This document shows positions 16,037 through 26,098 of a stretch of DNA of 64,000 bases, piece after piece (the stretch's first letter is position 1; the number at the start of each line of letters is the position of its first letter). The position numbers were made by a program, and so were the translations under genes. The DNA comes from Amycolatopsis sp. WQ 127309. GTDB lineage: Bacteria; Actinomycetota; Actinomycetes; Mycobacteriales; Pseudonocardiaceae. Under the pieces are notes generated by a model, which had not been told where the DNA came from, did no database searches, and saw only the letters and a list, made by a program, of their open reading frames with translations. The stretch spans positions 868,001 through 932,000 of the forward strand of contig NZ_CP095481.1 of assembly GCF_023023025.1 (NCBI RefSeq). The letters run 5' to 3'.

Positions 16037-16843
16037 TCACGCGGTGGTGGGAGCGAGGACACCCGGGGCAAAACCCATGAACCGCTGGGCGAGCCGGGTG
16101 AACGGCTCGGCCGAGCCGGTGGCCAGGAACTCGTGCCGGGGCGCGGTCTCCCTGGTCGTCAGCAGGTCCCGCTCGGTGAGCACGCGGACGAGGTCCTTCG
16201 CGGTCTCGTCGGCGCTGCTCACCAGGGTGACCTCCTGGCCCATCACGATCTGCAGCACACCCTGCAGCAGCGGGTAGTGCGTGCAGCCGAGCACGAGCGT
16301 GTCGACCTCGGCGTCCAGCAACGGCTCCAGGTAGCCCTGGGCCAGCCCGAGCACCTGCCGCCCGGAGGTGATGCCGCGCTCGACGAAGTCCACGAACCGC
16401 GGGCAGGCGACGCTGGTGAGCGTGATGCCCGGCGCCGCGGCGAAGGCGTCTTCGTAGGCCCGCGACCGCACGGTGCCCTCGGTGCCGATCACACCGACCC
16501 GCCCGGTGTGCGTCGCGATGACCGCACGGCGGGCGGCGGGCAGGACGACCTCGATGACCGGGACGTCGTAGCGCTCGCGGGCGTCGCGCAGGCAGGCCGC
16601 GGACGCCGTGTTGCAGGCGATCACCAAGGCCTTCACACCGCTCTCGACGATCTCGTCGAGCGCCGCGAGCGCGTAGCTGCGGGCGGTGGCGATCGGGAGC
16701 GGGCCGTACGGGTTGTGCGCCGTGTCACCGACGTAGCGGAGCTGCTCGGCGGGCAGCTGCTCGAGGATCGCCCGCGCGACCGTCAGCCCGCCGACGCCGG
16801 AATCGAACACACCGATCGGGGCATCAGCGAGCGGCAGGGTCAC
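16037..16843 (-). CDS. murI: Glutamate racemase
   Basis: 268 residues, typical MurI length. Cofactor-independent interconversion of L- and D-glutamate for peptidoglycan. Catalytic residues are visible: Asp and Ser in [14 protein letters not shown], the first Cys in [14 protein letters not shown] and the second Cys in [13 protein letters not shown]. Start overlaps the rhomboid stop by four bases (ATGA), so the rhomboid gene, murI, and probably the MBL gene 29 bp downstream form one unit. Confidence 0.96.
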   Translation of the reverse strand: MTLPLADAPIGVFDSGVGGLTVARAILEQLPAEQLRYVGDTAHNPYGPLPIATARSYALAALDEIVESGVKALVIACNTASAACLRDARERYDVPVIEVVLPAARRAVIATHTGRVGVIGTEGTVRSRAYEDAFAAAPGITLTSVACPRFVDFVERGITSGRQVLGLAQGYLEPLLDAEVDTLVLGCTHYPLLQGVLQIVMGQEVTLVSSADETAKDLVRVLTERDLLTTRETAPRHEFLATGSAEPFTRLAQRFMGFAPGVLAPTTA

Positions 16844-17490
16844 ACGTCGAGGCTACCCGTGGCCGCCGGAGCGGGTTTGCGGGACTTCCCGGTGCGGCCG
16901 GTCAGCCACGCCGCCAGGACGCCGGCCAGCGCGCCGAAGACGTGCCCCTGCCAGGAGACGCCGGTGTTGCCCGGCAGCAGGCCCAGCAGCATCCCGCTCC
17001 AGATGCCCAGCAGCACGACGGCGACCAGGATCTGCCCGGCCGCGCGGTTGAAGACGCCGCGGACCAGCAGGTAGGCGAGCCAGCCGAAGGCCAGCCCGGA
17101 CGCGCCGACCGTGACGGTGTTGGCCGGCCCGATCAGCCAGACGCCGAGCCCGGACACCAGCCAGATGATGCCCGTGACCAGCGCGAACCGGCCGATCCCG
17201 GCGGCCATCGCGAGGAAGGAGAACAGCAGCACCGGCACCGTGTTGGCGAACAGGTGCGACCAGCCGGCGTGCAGCACGGGCGCGAACAGCACGCCGTCCA
17301 GGCCGGACAGCTCGCGCGAGTGGATGCCGCCCTGGTCCAGGTCGCCGGGCAGGATCACGTCGGCCAGCTCGACCAGGTAGAGCAGCAGGGTGAAGGACAA
17401 CGCGACGAGCGCGGCCGCCTTCGGCTTCGGCGGCAGCACGCGCTTGCGGGCGTCGGTTTCCGGGTCCGGGGTCACAGGCAAGGTGCTCAC
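16840..17490 (-). CDS. Rhomboid family intramembrane serine protease
   Basis: 216 residues. Six membrane helices. Catalytic serine is Ser131 in [12 protein letters not shown] and catalytic histidine His183 in [11 protein letters not shown]; the His-Asn pair of the second helix is seen in [17 protein letters not shown]. The N-terminal 25 residues are cytosolic and basic; the C-terminus is a basic tail ([10 protein letters not shown]). Equivalent of M. tuberculosis Rv1337 immediately before murI. Cleaves membrane proteins within the bilayer; substrates unknown. Confidence 0.93.
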   Translation of the reverse strand: MSTLPVTPDPETDARKRVLPPKPKAAALVALSFTLLLYLVELADVILPGDLDQGGIHSRELSGLDGVLFAPVLHAGWSHLFANTVPVLLFSFLAMAAGIGRFALVTGIIWLVSGLGVWLIGPANTVTVGASGLAFGWLAYLLVRGVFNRAAGQILVAVVLLGIWSGMLLGLLPGNTGVSWQGHVFGALAGVLAAWLTGRTGKSRKPAPAATGSLDV

Positions 17491-17585
17491 GTCCTCGACG
17501 CTACGTCAGGGCCCGGCGGGTCCGCCTCGGGTGAAATCCCTGATCCGGGGTTTGCCGGCGCCCGCCGCTGGTTGTGCCCCAACGC

Positions 17586-17662
17586 CCCAATGTGGCGTTG
17601 GGTGCGTCCAACGCACCCAATGTGGTGTTCGGTGCGTCCAACGCACCCAACGCCACATTGGG
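17586..17662. repeat. Duplicated 30-bp hairpin element with long inverted repeat
   Basis: A 30-bp unit occurs twice in tandem (17588-17617 and 17618-17647; 28 of 30 bases identical), each containing the hairpin GGTGCGT-CCA-ACGCACC (or nearly so). The outer ends form a perfect 22-bp inverted repeat (17586-17607 with 17641-17662). It lies in the 271-bp gap between the rhomboid and N-acetyltransferase genes, both pointing away. It could be a mobile intergenic repeat or a strong secondary structure. Confidence 0.85.
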
Positions 17663-17761
17663 TGCATGCCGGCAACCACCACCGAACGCACCGAGGCCGA
17701 GTGATCGCCGGTGCGGCCGGAGATCCGGTTTTTGTCGGTGCCTGCCGCTAGCGTTCGCGCC

Positions 17762-18605
17762 ATGGATGTCACCGGATATCTGGAGCGGCTCGGCCTCGAC
17801 GCGGAGCCGCCGGGCGTGGCCGCGCTGGGGCGGCTGCACGCGGCGCACGTCGAGCGCGTGCCGTACGAGGCGCTGGAGATCACCCTCGGCCGGCCGACGC
17901 CGCTGGCGCCTTCGGCGTCGCTGGCGCGGATCCTGCGCGGCCGCGGCGGCTACTGCTACCACCTCAACGGCGCGTTTTCGGCGCTGCTGCGCGAACTCGG
18001 CTACGACGTCACGCGGCACCTGGGCGGGGTGCAGGGCAGCGTGGCGGACGCGCCGAACGTGGACCGGAACCACCTGGCGCTGACCGTCACGGGCCTGCCG
18101 GAGGACCCGTCGGCGGCGTGGCTGGTGGACGTCGGGCTGGGTGACGGCATCCACGAGCCGCTCCCCCTACGGGGAAGGCACCTACACGCAGGGTCCGCAC
18201 ACCTACCGGCTGCGGCCGTCGGAGGTGGCGCCGGGCGGCTGGCGGTTCGACCACGACCCGTCGGGCAGCTTCGCCGGCTTCGACTTCGCGCCGGGCGTCG
18301 CCGGGATGGCCGACTTCGCCGAGAAGCACGCGTGGCTGTCGACGGCACCGGAGTCGGGGTTCGTGCGGGTCTGCGTGATCCAGCGGCGGGACGCGGCGGG
18401 CGTCGACACCCTGCGCGCGCTGACGCTGAACCGCCACGGCGCCAAGGAACTCGTCGAGTCACCCGAAGGCTGGTGGGCCGCGGCGGGTGACGTTTTCGGG
18501 ATCCCGTCGGCGGCTTTCACGGCCGGGGAGCGCGACCGGTTGTGGCGCGTCGTCGTCGCCCAGCACGAGGCGCACGTGAGCGGCGGGCCGGTGGTCGCCG
18601 TGTGA
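17762..18605 (+). pseudogene. nat: Arylamine N-acetyltransferase, split by a frameshift
   Basis: ATG 17762 opens a clear NAT: catalytic Cys65 in RGRGGYCYHLNGAF, His104 in DRNHLALTV and Asp123 in WLVDVGLGD. The frame is lost near 18162-18174, where runs of five C and four G occur, and the C-terminal half continues in the next frame (EGTYTQGPHTYRLRPSEV to the stop at 18603-18605). Removing one base joins them into about 280 residues, the normal NAT length. Either a recent inactivating indel or a sequencing error in a homopolymer. NAT transfers acetyl or other acyl groups from CoA to arylamines or hydrazines; in actinomycetes, homologues also act as amide synthases. Confidence 0.85.
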
Positions 18606-18606
18606 C

Positions 18607-19314
18607 TCAAGCGGGCAGCGGGGCCTTGCCGAGGGCGTAGTCGACGGCGGCCGCGGCGTGCAGCCGGGTCGTCGGGAACGTCGGCACCGCGCTGTCCTCG
18701 GGCCCCACCAGCAGCTCGATCTCGGTGCAGCCGTAGATGACACCTTCGGCACCGGCCTCGACGAGCCGCGCGATCACGCCCCGGTAGGCCTCGCGCGACT
18801 CCGGCTTCACGACGCCGAGCACCAGTTCGTCGTAGATCACGCGGTGCACCAGGTCGCGGTCCTCGGCGCTGGGCACGAGCACGTCCAGGCCGTGCGCGGC
18901 GAGCCGGTCGCGGTAGAACGGCTGGCTCATGGTGAACCCGGTGCCGAGCAGGCCGACCCGGCGGATCCCGGCGGCCCGCACAGCGGCCGCCGTCGCGTCG
19001 GCGAGGTGCAGCAGCGGGATGCCCAGGCCGTCGGTCAGCCGCTCGGCGACCTTGTGCATGGTGTTGGTGCAGAGCACGACGAAGTCGGCACCGGCGGCCT
19101 CCAGCGCGCGAGCCGCGCGGTTCAGCTCCGCGCCCGCGTCGTCCCAGCGGCCCTCGGCCTGCATCGCCTCGATCGCGGCGAAGTCCACCGAATACAGCAC
19201 GGTGTGCGCGGAGTGGAAGCCACCGAGCACGTCCTTCACCCGTTCGTTTACCAGTCGGTAGTACTCGATGGACGACTCCCAGCTCATCCCGCCCAGCAGC
19301 CCGATGACCTTCAT
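18607..19314 (-). CDS. Aspartate/glutamate racemase family protein
   Basis: 235 residues from ATG 19314 (MKVIGLLGGMSWESSIEYY), the standard N-terminus of the family; the frame is open to 19587 but overlaps the divergent gene. The two catalytic cysteines are visible: VVLCTNTMHKVAE and VIYGCTEIELLVG. Converts L- and D-aspartate or glutamate, or a related amino acid, without cofactor. Divergent from an MBL gene with only 10 bases between start codons, and convergent with the N-acetyltransferase pseudogene. Not part of the murI operon, so probably not dedicated to peptidoglycan. Confidence 0.9.
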   Translation of the reverse strand: MKVIGLLGGMSWESSIEYYRLVNERVKDVLGGFHSAHTVLYSVDFAAIEAMQAEGRWDDAGAELNRAARALEAAGADFVVLCTNTMHKVAERLTDGLGIPLLHLADATAAAVRAAGIRRVGLLGTGFTMSQPFYRDRLAAHGLDVLVPSAEDRDLVHRVIYDELVLGVVKPESREAYRGVIARLVEAGAEGVIYGCTEIELLVGPEDSAVPTFPTTRLHAAAAVDYALGKAPLPA

Positions 19315-19324
19315 GCTGTTCAGC

Positions 19325-20158
19325 ATGCCCGAAACGACAGTCCGCACCACTTTCGCCGGCGTGTCCAACGTCCTGATCAGCGACGGGACGTCGGCCATCC
19401 TCGTCGACGGCTTCTTCACGCGGCCGTCGCTGCTGAAGCTGGCCACCCGGGTCTCGCCGTCACGAAGCCGGATCGACGAGTGCCTGCGCCGGCTGGACGT
19501 CACGAAGCTGGACGCGGTCCTGGTGGCGCACTCCCACGTCGACCACGTCCTGGACGCGCCGGTGGTCGCCCAGCGGACCGGCGCCACGCTGTGCGGCTCG
19601 CCGTCGACGCGCCGGGTCCAGGAGGGTTACGACCTCGCCGCCGAGCCGTTCCACGAGCTGGTGCCGGGCGAGCCGGTGAAGTTCGGCGAGTTCACGGTGA
19701 CCGGCGTCGACGCCCGGCACAGCGACGGCGACCGGGTGCCGGGCGAGATCACCGAGCCGGTCCGCGTACCGGCGAAGGCGAGCGCGTTCAAGACCGGGCG
19801 CTGCTACTCGTTCCACATCGCGCACCCCGACGGGAACGTCCTGGTCCACCCGTCGGCGAACTTCGTACCGGGTGCCCTGGCCGGCTACTCCGCGGACGTC
19901 GTCTACCTGGGCGCCGGAGCGGCCGGGAAGCAGTCCGAGGCGTGGCGGGAAGAGTACTGGCGCGAGACGGTCGGCGCGCTCGGGCCGAAGGTCGTCCGCC
20001 CGGTGCACTGGGACGCCTTCTGGCGGCCGCTGTCCAAGCCGTTGAAGCTGCTCCCGAAGCTGGTCGACGACCTGGACACGACGATGGCCACGTTCAAGCG
20101 GCTCGCCGCCGAAGACGACGTCGACCTGGCCCTGCCGGAGCTCTGGCAGACCGAGTGA
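19325..20158 (+). CDS. MBL-fold metallo-hydrolase
   Basis: 277 residues from ATG 19325. Metallo-beta-lactamase fold with VLVAHSHVDHVLDAP as the metal motif and later histidines in VDARHSDGD, SFHIAHPDGN and VRPVHWDAFW. Resembles lactonase or UlaG-like hydrolases rather than true beta-lactamases; no signal peptide, so cytosolic. Head-to-head with the Asp/Glu racemase gene. No ribosome binding site is visible, so leaderless translation or another start is possible. Substrate unknown. Confidence 0.85.
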   Translation: MPETTVRTTFAGVSNVLISDGTSAILVDGFFTRPSLLKLATRVSPSRSRIDECLRRLDVTKLDAVLVAHSHVDHVLDAPVVAQRTGATLCGSPSTRRVQEGYDLAAEPFHELVPGEPVKFGEFTVTGVDARHSDGDRVPGEITEPVRVPAKASAFKTGRCYSFHIAHPDGNVLVHPSANFVPGALAGYSADVVYLGAGAAGKQSEAWREEYWRETVGALGPKVVRPVHWDAFWRPLSKPLKLLPKLVDDLDTTMATFKRLAAEDDVDLALPELWQTE

Positions 20159-20159
20159 C

Positions 20160-21113
<954 letters not shown>

Positions 21114-21386
21114 TCAGCCACCGGCCACGGCGGGGAGGATGGTCAGGGTGTCGCCGTCCTTGACCTCGGCCTCGAGCCCGCCGGCGAAGCGCACGTCCTC
21201 GTCGTTGACGTAGACGTTGATGAAGCGGTGCAGCTTCTCCTCCTTCACCAGGCGCGCCTTGAGGCCGGCGTGCCGGGACTCGACGTCGTCGATGACCTGC
21301 AGGACGGTCGCGCCCTTCGCCTCGACGGACTTCTCGCCGCCGGTGTGGGTGCGCAGGATCGTCGGGATGGAGACGGTCACGGCCAT
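21114..21386 (-). CDS. cysO: Sulfur-carrier protein CysO (ThiS/MoaD family)
   Basis: 90 residues, beta-grasp ubiquitin-like. The C-terminal Gly-Gly (LPAVAGG) is the site that becomes a thiocarboxylate and then carries the nascent cysteine. Between mec and cysM, as in M. tuberculosis Rv1335. In that organism the thiocarboxylate is made by a MoeZ-type activating enzyme encoded elsewhere; none is in this window. Confidence 0.94.
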   Translation of the reverse strand: MAVTVSIPTILRTHTGGEKSVEAKGATVLQVIDDVESRHAGLKARLVKEEKLHRFINVYVNDEDVRFAGGLEAEVKDGDTLTILPAVAGG

Positions 21387-21451
21387 GGGTTCTTACCTCC
21401 GGTGGGTTCCTACACGCAGACGCCTGCGGCGCGCGGTTTGTTCCGAGTGGC

Positions 21452-21859
21452 TCAGTCGACGATCTCGACCGGCTCCTCGGTGATCTCGGCGTCCACGATC
21501 CGGTACGACCGGAACTCGTGCACTTCGGGGTCCCGGGTCGAGACGAGCACGTAGTGCGCGCCGGGCTCGGCCGCGATCGACGCGTCGGTCCGCGACGGGT
21601 ACGCCTCGGTCGCGGTGTGCGAGTGGTAGATCACCACCGGCTCTTCGTCGTTGGCGCCCATCTCGCGGTAGAGCTTCAGCAGGTCACCCGAGTCGAACTC
21701 GTAGAACGTCGGGGACCGCGCCGCGTTGAGCATCGGGATGAACCGCTCGGGCACATCGGACCCCTCCGCACCGGCGATCACCCCGCACGCCTCGTCGGGA
21801 TGGTCACGGCGGGCATGGGCGACGATCTCGTCGACGAGTTCACGGCGGATCCGGAGCAC
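21452..21859 (-). CDS. mec: Mec-type JAMM metalloprotease releasing cysteine from CysO
   Basis: 135 residues. JAB1/MPN fold with the full JAMM motif: Glu23 in HPDEACGVIAG, His79 and His81 in VVIYHSHTATEAYPSRTD, Ser89 and Asp92 in the same stretch, coordinating zinc. In the CysM-CysO pathway it cleaves the new cysteine from the CysO C-terminus. 65 bp separate it from cysO. Upstream, it is divergent from the small PH-like gene. Confidence 0.93.
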   Translation of the reverse strand: MLRIRRELVDEIVAHARRDHPDEACGVIAGAEGSDVPERFIPMLNAARSPTFYEFDSGDLLKLYREMGANDEEPVVIYHSHTATEAYPSRTDASIAAEPGAHYVLVSTRDPEVHEFRSYRIVDAEITEEPVEIVD

Positions 21860-21940
21860 ACCGCCATCTTAGGTGGTGGACACAAGCTGTCCAGACTCTG
21901 AGATCTACCGCTCACCGGTGGTTCCTGGGACACTTCCGGG

Positions 21941-22321
21941 GTGCCATTGCCGGCGAAAGCCCGTGAACGCTGCCGCGAGTTCCTCGAGGACGGCGAGCGG
22001 ATCCAGTACCTGATCCCGGGCATCTCGCTCTACATCCGCGGGATCCGCACCCGGGCCGCGTTCTTCGTCGTCGTCACCGACCGGAGCATCACGGTGCTCT
22101 ACGGCGGCCGCTTCCGGCGCTACACGCCGAAGGCCGTCTACGACCGGCTGTCCCGGCGCACCGAGATCGGCCCGGTCGAGGTCCACCCCTCGCTCGGCCC
22201 GGTCCTCACCGTCGCCGAGCTGCAGCTGGAGATCGACGAGGAGTACGTGAGCGCCGTCCGCGCCGCCAACCTCGAAGTGAGCCGCGACGGTCTGCCCGAG
22301 GACCCGCACCCGGACCTCTAG
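21941..22321 (+). CDS. Conserved hypothetical protein, PH-like segment
   Basis: 126 residues from GTG 21941. The first 70 residues (FLEDGERIQYLIPGISLYIR, then AAFFVVVTDRSITVLYGGRF) resemble bacterial PH-like domains, where a protein begins with a GE(R/Q) segment and a VTDRRI-type strand. No membrane helix or catalytic motif. It sits in an opposite orientation inside the conserved mec/P1 peptidase block, and its stop shares CTAG with the stop of the peptidase gene. Function unknown. Confidence 0.7.
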   Translation: MPLPAKARERCREFLEDGERIQYLIPGISLYIRGIRTRAAFFVVVTDRSITVLYGGRFRRYTPKAVYDRLSRRTEIGPVEVHPSLGPVLTVAELQLEIDEEYVSAVRAANLEVSRDGLPEDPHPDL

Positions 22322-23292
22322 GCGAACGCCTCCGGCCAGACCTCGCGGTAGGCCGGCATCCCGCCGGCCGTGGTCGCGGCCAGCAGGCCGTGCACCATCG
22401 CCCGCGCGAACACCCGGGCCGCCGCCGAGCAGAGCGCGTCCAGCGCCGCCGGGCGGACCGCGGGGTGACTCGCCCCCGGCAGCTCCCGCGCGCCCGTGGC
22501 CAGCGCGAACACGGTGTCGCCGTCGAACATCGTGTGCGCCGGGCGGACCGCGCGCGCCAAGCCGTCCTGCGCGGCGACGGCGAGCCGCCGGGCCTCGGCC
22601 TTCGACAGCGCGGCGTCGACCGCGACCACGCCGATCGTCGTGTTCAGGTCGGTCCGGCGCGACGGCAGCTCAACGGCCCGCGAAGGCCAGGTCACGCCGA
22701 AGCCGCCGTGGTCGGCCGCGTACGCCCGGCCCGTCGAGAGGTCGACGGCCTCGCCCGCCGCGTTGAGCGCGGCCACGGCCCCGACCGTGAACTCGCCGAC
22801 GACCTCGCTGGCCGTGCCGATGCCGCCCTTCAGCGACCCGACGGCCGCGCCCGCACCGGCACCGACCGTGCCCTGCGCCACCGGCCCCGCGGCCGCCGCG
22901 GCGCAGGCCGCGTAGCCGAAGGACGCGTCGGGCCGGTTGCCCCACTCGCCGCGCGGCAGGTCGAACAGCACCGCCGCGGGCACGATCGGGACGACCTCGT
23001 GCGGCTTGGTGCCCACCGGGAAGCCCAGGTTCCGCTCCGAAAGCCACCGCATGACGCCGTCGGCCGCGGCCAGCCCGTACGCCGATCCGCCCGAGAGGCA
23101 GACGGCGTTCACGCGCTCGACCAGGTTCTCCGGCTCCAGCAGGTTCGTCTCACGCGTCCCGGGCGCGCCGCCGCGCTGGTCCACGGCGCCGACCGCGCCG
23201 TCCGGCACGAGCACCACCGTCGTCCCGGTCGCCCAGCCGTCCCCGACCCGCTCGTGGTGCCCGACCAGCACCCCGGGGACGTCGGTGATCAT
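22318..23292 (-). CDS. P1 family peptidase (DmpA/NylC-type Ntn hydrolase)
   Basis: 324 residues from ATG 23292, which overlaps the DUF2017 stop by four bases. N-terminal nucleophile hydrolase of the DmpA/nylon-oligomer hydrolase family: the likely self-cleavage site and nucleophile Thr is in DLNTTIGVVAVDAALSK. Other family stretches are VCLSGGSAYGLAAADGVM and GVTWPSRAVELP. Members act as L-aminopeptidase/D-esterases or beta-peptidases. Corresponds to M. tuberculosis Rv1333 in the clpS-DUF2017-P1-mec order. Physiological substrate unknown. Confidence 0.9.
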   Translation of the reverse strand: MITDVPGVLVGHHERVGDGWATGTTVVLVPDGAVGAVDQRGGAPGTRETNLLEPENLVERVNAVCLSGGSAYGLAAADGVMRWLSERNLGFPVGTKPHEVVPIVPAAVLFDLPRGEWGNRPDASFGYAACAAAAAGPVAQGTVGAGAGAAVGSLKGGIGTASEVVGEFTVGAVAALNAAGEAVDLSTGRAYAADHGGFGVTWPSRAVELPSRRTDLNTTIGVVAVDAALSKAEARRLAVAAQDGLARAVRPAHTMFDGDTVFALATGARELPGASHPAVRPAALDALCSAAARVFARAMVHGLLAATTAGGMPAYREVWPEAFA

Positions 23293-23846
23293 CCGGCCAG
23301 TGCCTGGATCAGCGTCTCCTGCACCCAGGTCAGCCAGTGGTAGACGCCCAGGTGCGGCGCCCGCGGGTCGTCCTCGGGCAGCTCGTCGGGCATGTCCTCG
23401 GTGACGTCGAGCGCGGTGCCCAGGGCCAGCCGGACGTCGTTGAGCGCGCCCAGCCAGGCGTCGGCCTGCTCCTCGGTCAGCCGGACGTTGCCGCCGTCGC
23501 GCGGCAGCGTGTCGAGCACGATCTTGGCCACGCCGACCTTGATGTCGAGCAGCTCCGGCTCGTGCAGCGAGCGCATCGCCGCGGCCGAGTCGAGGTCCTC
23601 GCGGGTCGGGTTGTCCGGGTCGAGCCGGTGGAAGTCGGGCAGCAGCCGCGAGAGCACCGGGTCGTCCGGCGACTCGGTCGGGCCGGTGCGGATGCCGGTC
23701 AGCTCGGCGAGCTCGTCCTGCGGCGCCTCCTCGGCGCGCGCGGTGAGCATGTCCTCGAGCTGGCTGACCAGGCCGCGCAGCACGGCCGCTTCCTGCTGCT
23801 CGAACCCGGCGTGGATGACCGCGCCCTTGCGCCGCCAACCGTTCAC
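23289..23846 (-). CDS. DUF2017 family protein
   Basis: 185 residues from GTG 23846, which overlaps the clpS stop (GTGA); the frame is open to 23870. All-helical, acidic protein ([20 protein letters not shown], then [20 protein letters not shown]), with the pattern of actinobacterial DUF2017, equivalent of M. tuberculosis Rv1332 and always next to clpS. No catalytic motif. The tight coupling suggests a link to ClpS/ClpCP proteolysis, but that is inference. Confidence 0.88.
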   Translation of the reverse strand: MNGWRRKGAVIHAGFEQQEAAVLRGLVSQLEDMLTARAEEAPQDELAELTGIRTGPTESPDDPVLSRLLPDFHRLDPDNPTREDLDSAAAMRSLHEPELLDIKVGVAKIVLDTLPRDGGNVRLTEEQADAWLGALNDVRLALGTALDVTEDMPDELPEDDPRAPHLGVYHWLTWVQETLIQALAG

Positions 23847-24142
23847 GACTTCTGCTCCATGGTGGCCCACAGGCCCGCCGCGTGGAGTTTCGCCACGTCC
23901 ACCTCCACCTTTTCCTTGCTGCCCGACGACACGATCGCCTTGCCCTTGTGGTGCACGTCCAGCATCAGCTTGGTGGCGTGGTCACGGCTGTACCCGAACA
24001 GCTTCTGGAAGACGTACGTCACGTACGACATCAGGTTGACGGGGTCGTTCCACACCACGGTCCGCCACGGTGTGTCCGACTCGGCGACCTCGGCACCGGC
24101 CGGCTCGACCTGCGTCTGCTCGGCTGCGACAGGCGTGGACAT
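23843..24142 (-). CDS. clpS: ATP-dependent Clp protease adaptor ClpS
   Basis: 99 residues from ATG 24142; about 25 disordered N-terminal residues precede the core. ClpS binds N-degron residues (Leu, Phe, Tyr, Trp) and delivers proteins to the Clp unfoldase. Core features: [18 protein letters not shown] with the Asn-Asp gate, [21 protein letters not shown] and the C-terminal helix. First gene of the unit clpS-DUF2017-P1 peptidase; divergent from pncB across 74 bp. Confidence 0.94.
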   Translation of the reverse strand: MSTPVAAEQTQVEPAGAEVAESDTPWRTVVWNDPVNLMSYVTYVFQKLFGYSRDHATKLMLDVHHKGKAIVSSGSKEKVEVDVAKLHAAGLWATMEQKS

Positions 24143-24216
24143 GCACCCCATGGTGTCACGGGGTCGACAGGGCACGCCGCGCCAGGTCCGGCCATGTGGG
24201 TGAATAGGCTGACCCC

Positions 24217-25515
24217 ATGGGTTCACCGGAGCCGGCCACGACCAGCACTGCGCTGCTCACCGACCACTACGAGCTGACCATGCTGGGCAGCGCGCTCGCC
24301 GACGGCACGGCGGAGCGCCCCTGCGTGTTCGAGGTGTTCGCCCGGCGCTTGCCGGACGGCCGCCGTTACGGCGTCGTCGCGGGCACCGCCCGGGTGCTCG
24401 ACGCGATCGCGGACTTCCGCTTCACCGACGCCGAGCTGGCGCAGCTGGAGGCCACCGCGGTGGTCGACGACACGACACTGGCCTGGCTCGCGGACTACGA
24501 GTTCGCCGGCGACCTCGACGGCTACGCCGAGGGTGAGCTGTACTTCCCCGGCTCGCCGATCCTCACGCTCGCCGGCTCGTTCGCCGAGTGCGTCCTGCTC
24601 GAGACGCTGGTGCTGTCGATCCTCAACCACGACAGCGCGATCGCGTCGGCCGCGGCCCGCATGTCGGGCGCCGCGCACGGCCGGCCGATCATCGAGATGG
24701 GCGGGCGCCGCACGCACGAGTGGGCCGCCGTCGCCGCCGCGCGCGCGTCCTACCTCGCCGGCTTCGCGACGACGTCCAACCTCGAGGCCGGCCGCCGCTA
24801 CGGCATCCCGACCCGCGGCACCGTCGCGCACGCCTTCACGCTGCTGCACGACAGCGAGGAAGAGGCCTTCCGCTCGCAGGTCGGCAAGATGGGCGCGGAC
24901 ACGACGCTGCTGGTCGACACCTACGACATCACCGCCGGCATCGAGACCGCGGTGCGCGTCGCCGGCCCGGAGCTCGGCGCGATCCGGATCGACTCCGGCG
25001 ACGTCGGCCCGCTCGCCCGCCGCGCCCGCGAGCAGCTGGACTCCCTCGGCGCGAAGGACACCCGGATCGTCGTCTCCGGCGACCTCGACGAGCACGCCAT
25101 CGCCGCGCTGCGGGCCGAGCCGGTGGACGCGTACGGCGTCGGCACCTCGGTCGTCACCGGGTCCGGCGCGCCGACCGCGGGCATGGTCTACAAGCTGGTC
25201 GAGGTGGACGGCAAGCCGGTCGCCAAGCGCAGCGCGCACAAGGAGTCCCGCGGCGGGCGCAAGTCCGCGCTGCGGCGCCACCGCGGCACCGGCACGGCTG
25301 TCGAAGAGGTCGTCTGGACGGCGGGGACCACGCCCGAGCCGGAGCCGAACGACCGGCCGCTGCAACTGCCGCTGATCCGTGGCGGCCGCGTCGAGCCGGA
25401 CCTGCCTACGCTGGACGACGCCAGGCAGCGGTTGCGCCGCGGCCTGGTCAGCCTGCCGTGGGAGGGTCTGAAGCTCTCGCACGGCGAGCCCGCAATCCCG
25501 ACGCTCTTCCTCTGA
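24217..25515 (+). CDS. pncB: Nicotinate phosphoribosyltransferase
   Basis: 432 residues. Makes nicotinate mononucleotide from nicotinate and PRPP with ATP, the entry step of the Preiss-Handler NAD salvage route. Seen: N-terminal [34 protein letters not shown], the phosphorylated His region [12 protein letters not shown] and [14 protein letters not shown]. The end carries LSLPWE-like [16 protein letters not shown]. Equivalent of M. tuberculosis PncB1 next to clpS. Followed 13 bp later by pncA, so nicotinamide is deamidated and used in one unit. Confidence 0.95.
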   Translation: MGSPEPATTSTALLTDHYELTMLGSALADGTAERPCVFEVFARRLPDGRRYGVVAGTARVLDAIADFRFTDAELAQLEATAVVDDTTLAWLADYEFAGDLDGYAEGELYFPGSPILTLAGSFAECVLLETLVLSILNHDSAIASAAARMSGAAHGRPIIEMGGRRTHEWAAVAAARASYLAGFATTSNLEAGRRYGIPTRGTVAHAFTLLHDSEEEAFRSQVGKMGADTTLLVDTYDITAGIETAVRVAGPELGAIRIDSGDVGPLARRAREQLDSLGAKDTRIVVSGDLDEHAIAALRAEPVDAYGVGTSVVTGSGAPTAGMVYKLVEVDGKPVAKRSAHKESRGGRKSALRRHRGTGTAVEEVVWTAGTTPEPEPNDRPLQLPLIRGGRVEPDLPTLDDARQRLRRGLVSLPWEGLKLSHGEPAIPTLFL

Positions 25516-25528
25516 ACGGAGTCAGCCC

Positions 25529-26098
25529 ATGGGGACCGCGCTGATCGTGGTGGACGTGCAGAACGACTTCTGCGAAGGCGGCTCGCTGGCGGTGGCCGGC
25601 GGTGCGGCGGCCGCGGCGGCGATCTCCGCGCTGAGCGCGACCGGCGGCTACTCGCACGTCGTGGCCACCCGCGACTACCACGTCGACCCGGGTGACCACT
25701 TCAGCGAGACGCCCGACTTCGTCGCCAGCTGGCCGCCGCACTGCGTGGCGGGCACGCCCGGCGCGTCGTTCCACCCCGCCCTCGACGTCGTCCCGATCGG
25801 CGCGGTGTTCTCGAAGGGCGAGTACAGCGCGGCCTATTCCGGCTTCGAAGGCGCGTCCGGGGACGGCAAGTCCCTGGAGGCATGGCTGCGCGAACACGAC
25901 GTGACCGACGTCGACGTCGTCGGCATCGCCACGGACTACTGCGTGCGCGCGACGGCGCTGGACGCGGCCCGCGCCGGGTTCGGCGTCCGCGTGCTGCTCG
26001 ACCACACGGCCGGGATCGCCCGGGCTTCGGTGGACAGCGCGCTGCGGGACTTCGACGAGGCCGGCGTCACGCACACCGGCGAGGCGCACGTCGGATGA
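25529..26098 (+). CDS. pncA: Nicotinamidase
   Basis: 189 residues, isochorismatase-like fold. Catalytic triad visible: Asp in IVVDVQNDFCEGGSL, Lys in AVFSKGEYSAAYSGF, Cys in GIATDYCVRATALDA; the metal ligands are in TRDYHVDPGDHF. The DYCV and YSGFEG motifs separate it from other isochorismatases. Hydrolyses nicotinamide to nicotinate for the upstream pncB product. A ribosome binding site (CGGAG) precedes the ATG at 25529. Its stop overlaps the aldolase start (ATGA). In mycobacteria this enzyme activates pyrazinamide. Confidence 0.93.
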   Translation: MGTALIVVDVQNDFCEGGSLAVAGGAAAAAAISALSATGGYSHVVATRDYHVDPGDHFSETPDFVASWPPHCVAGTPGASFHPALDVVPIGAVFSKGEYSAAYSGFEGASGDGKSLEAWLREHDVTDVDVVGIATDYCVRATALDAARAGFGVRVLLDHTAGIARASVDSALRDFDEAGVTHTGEAHVG

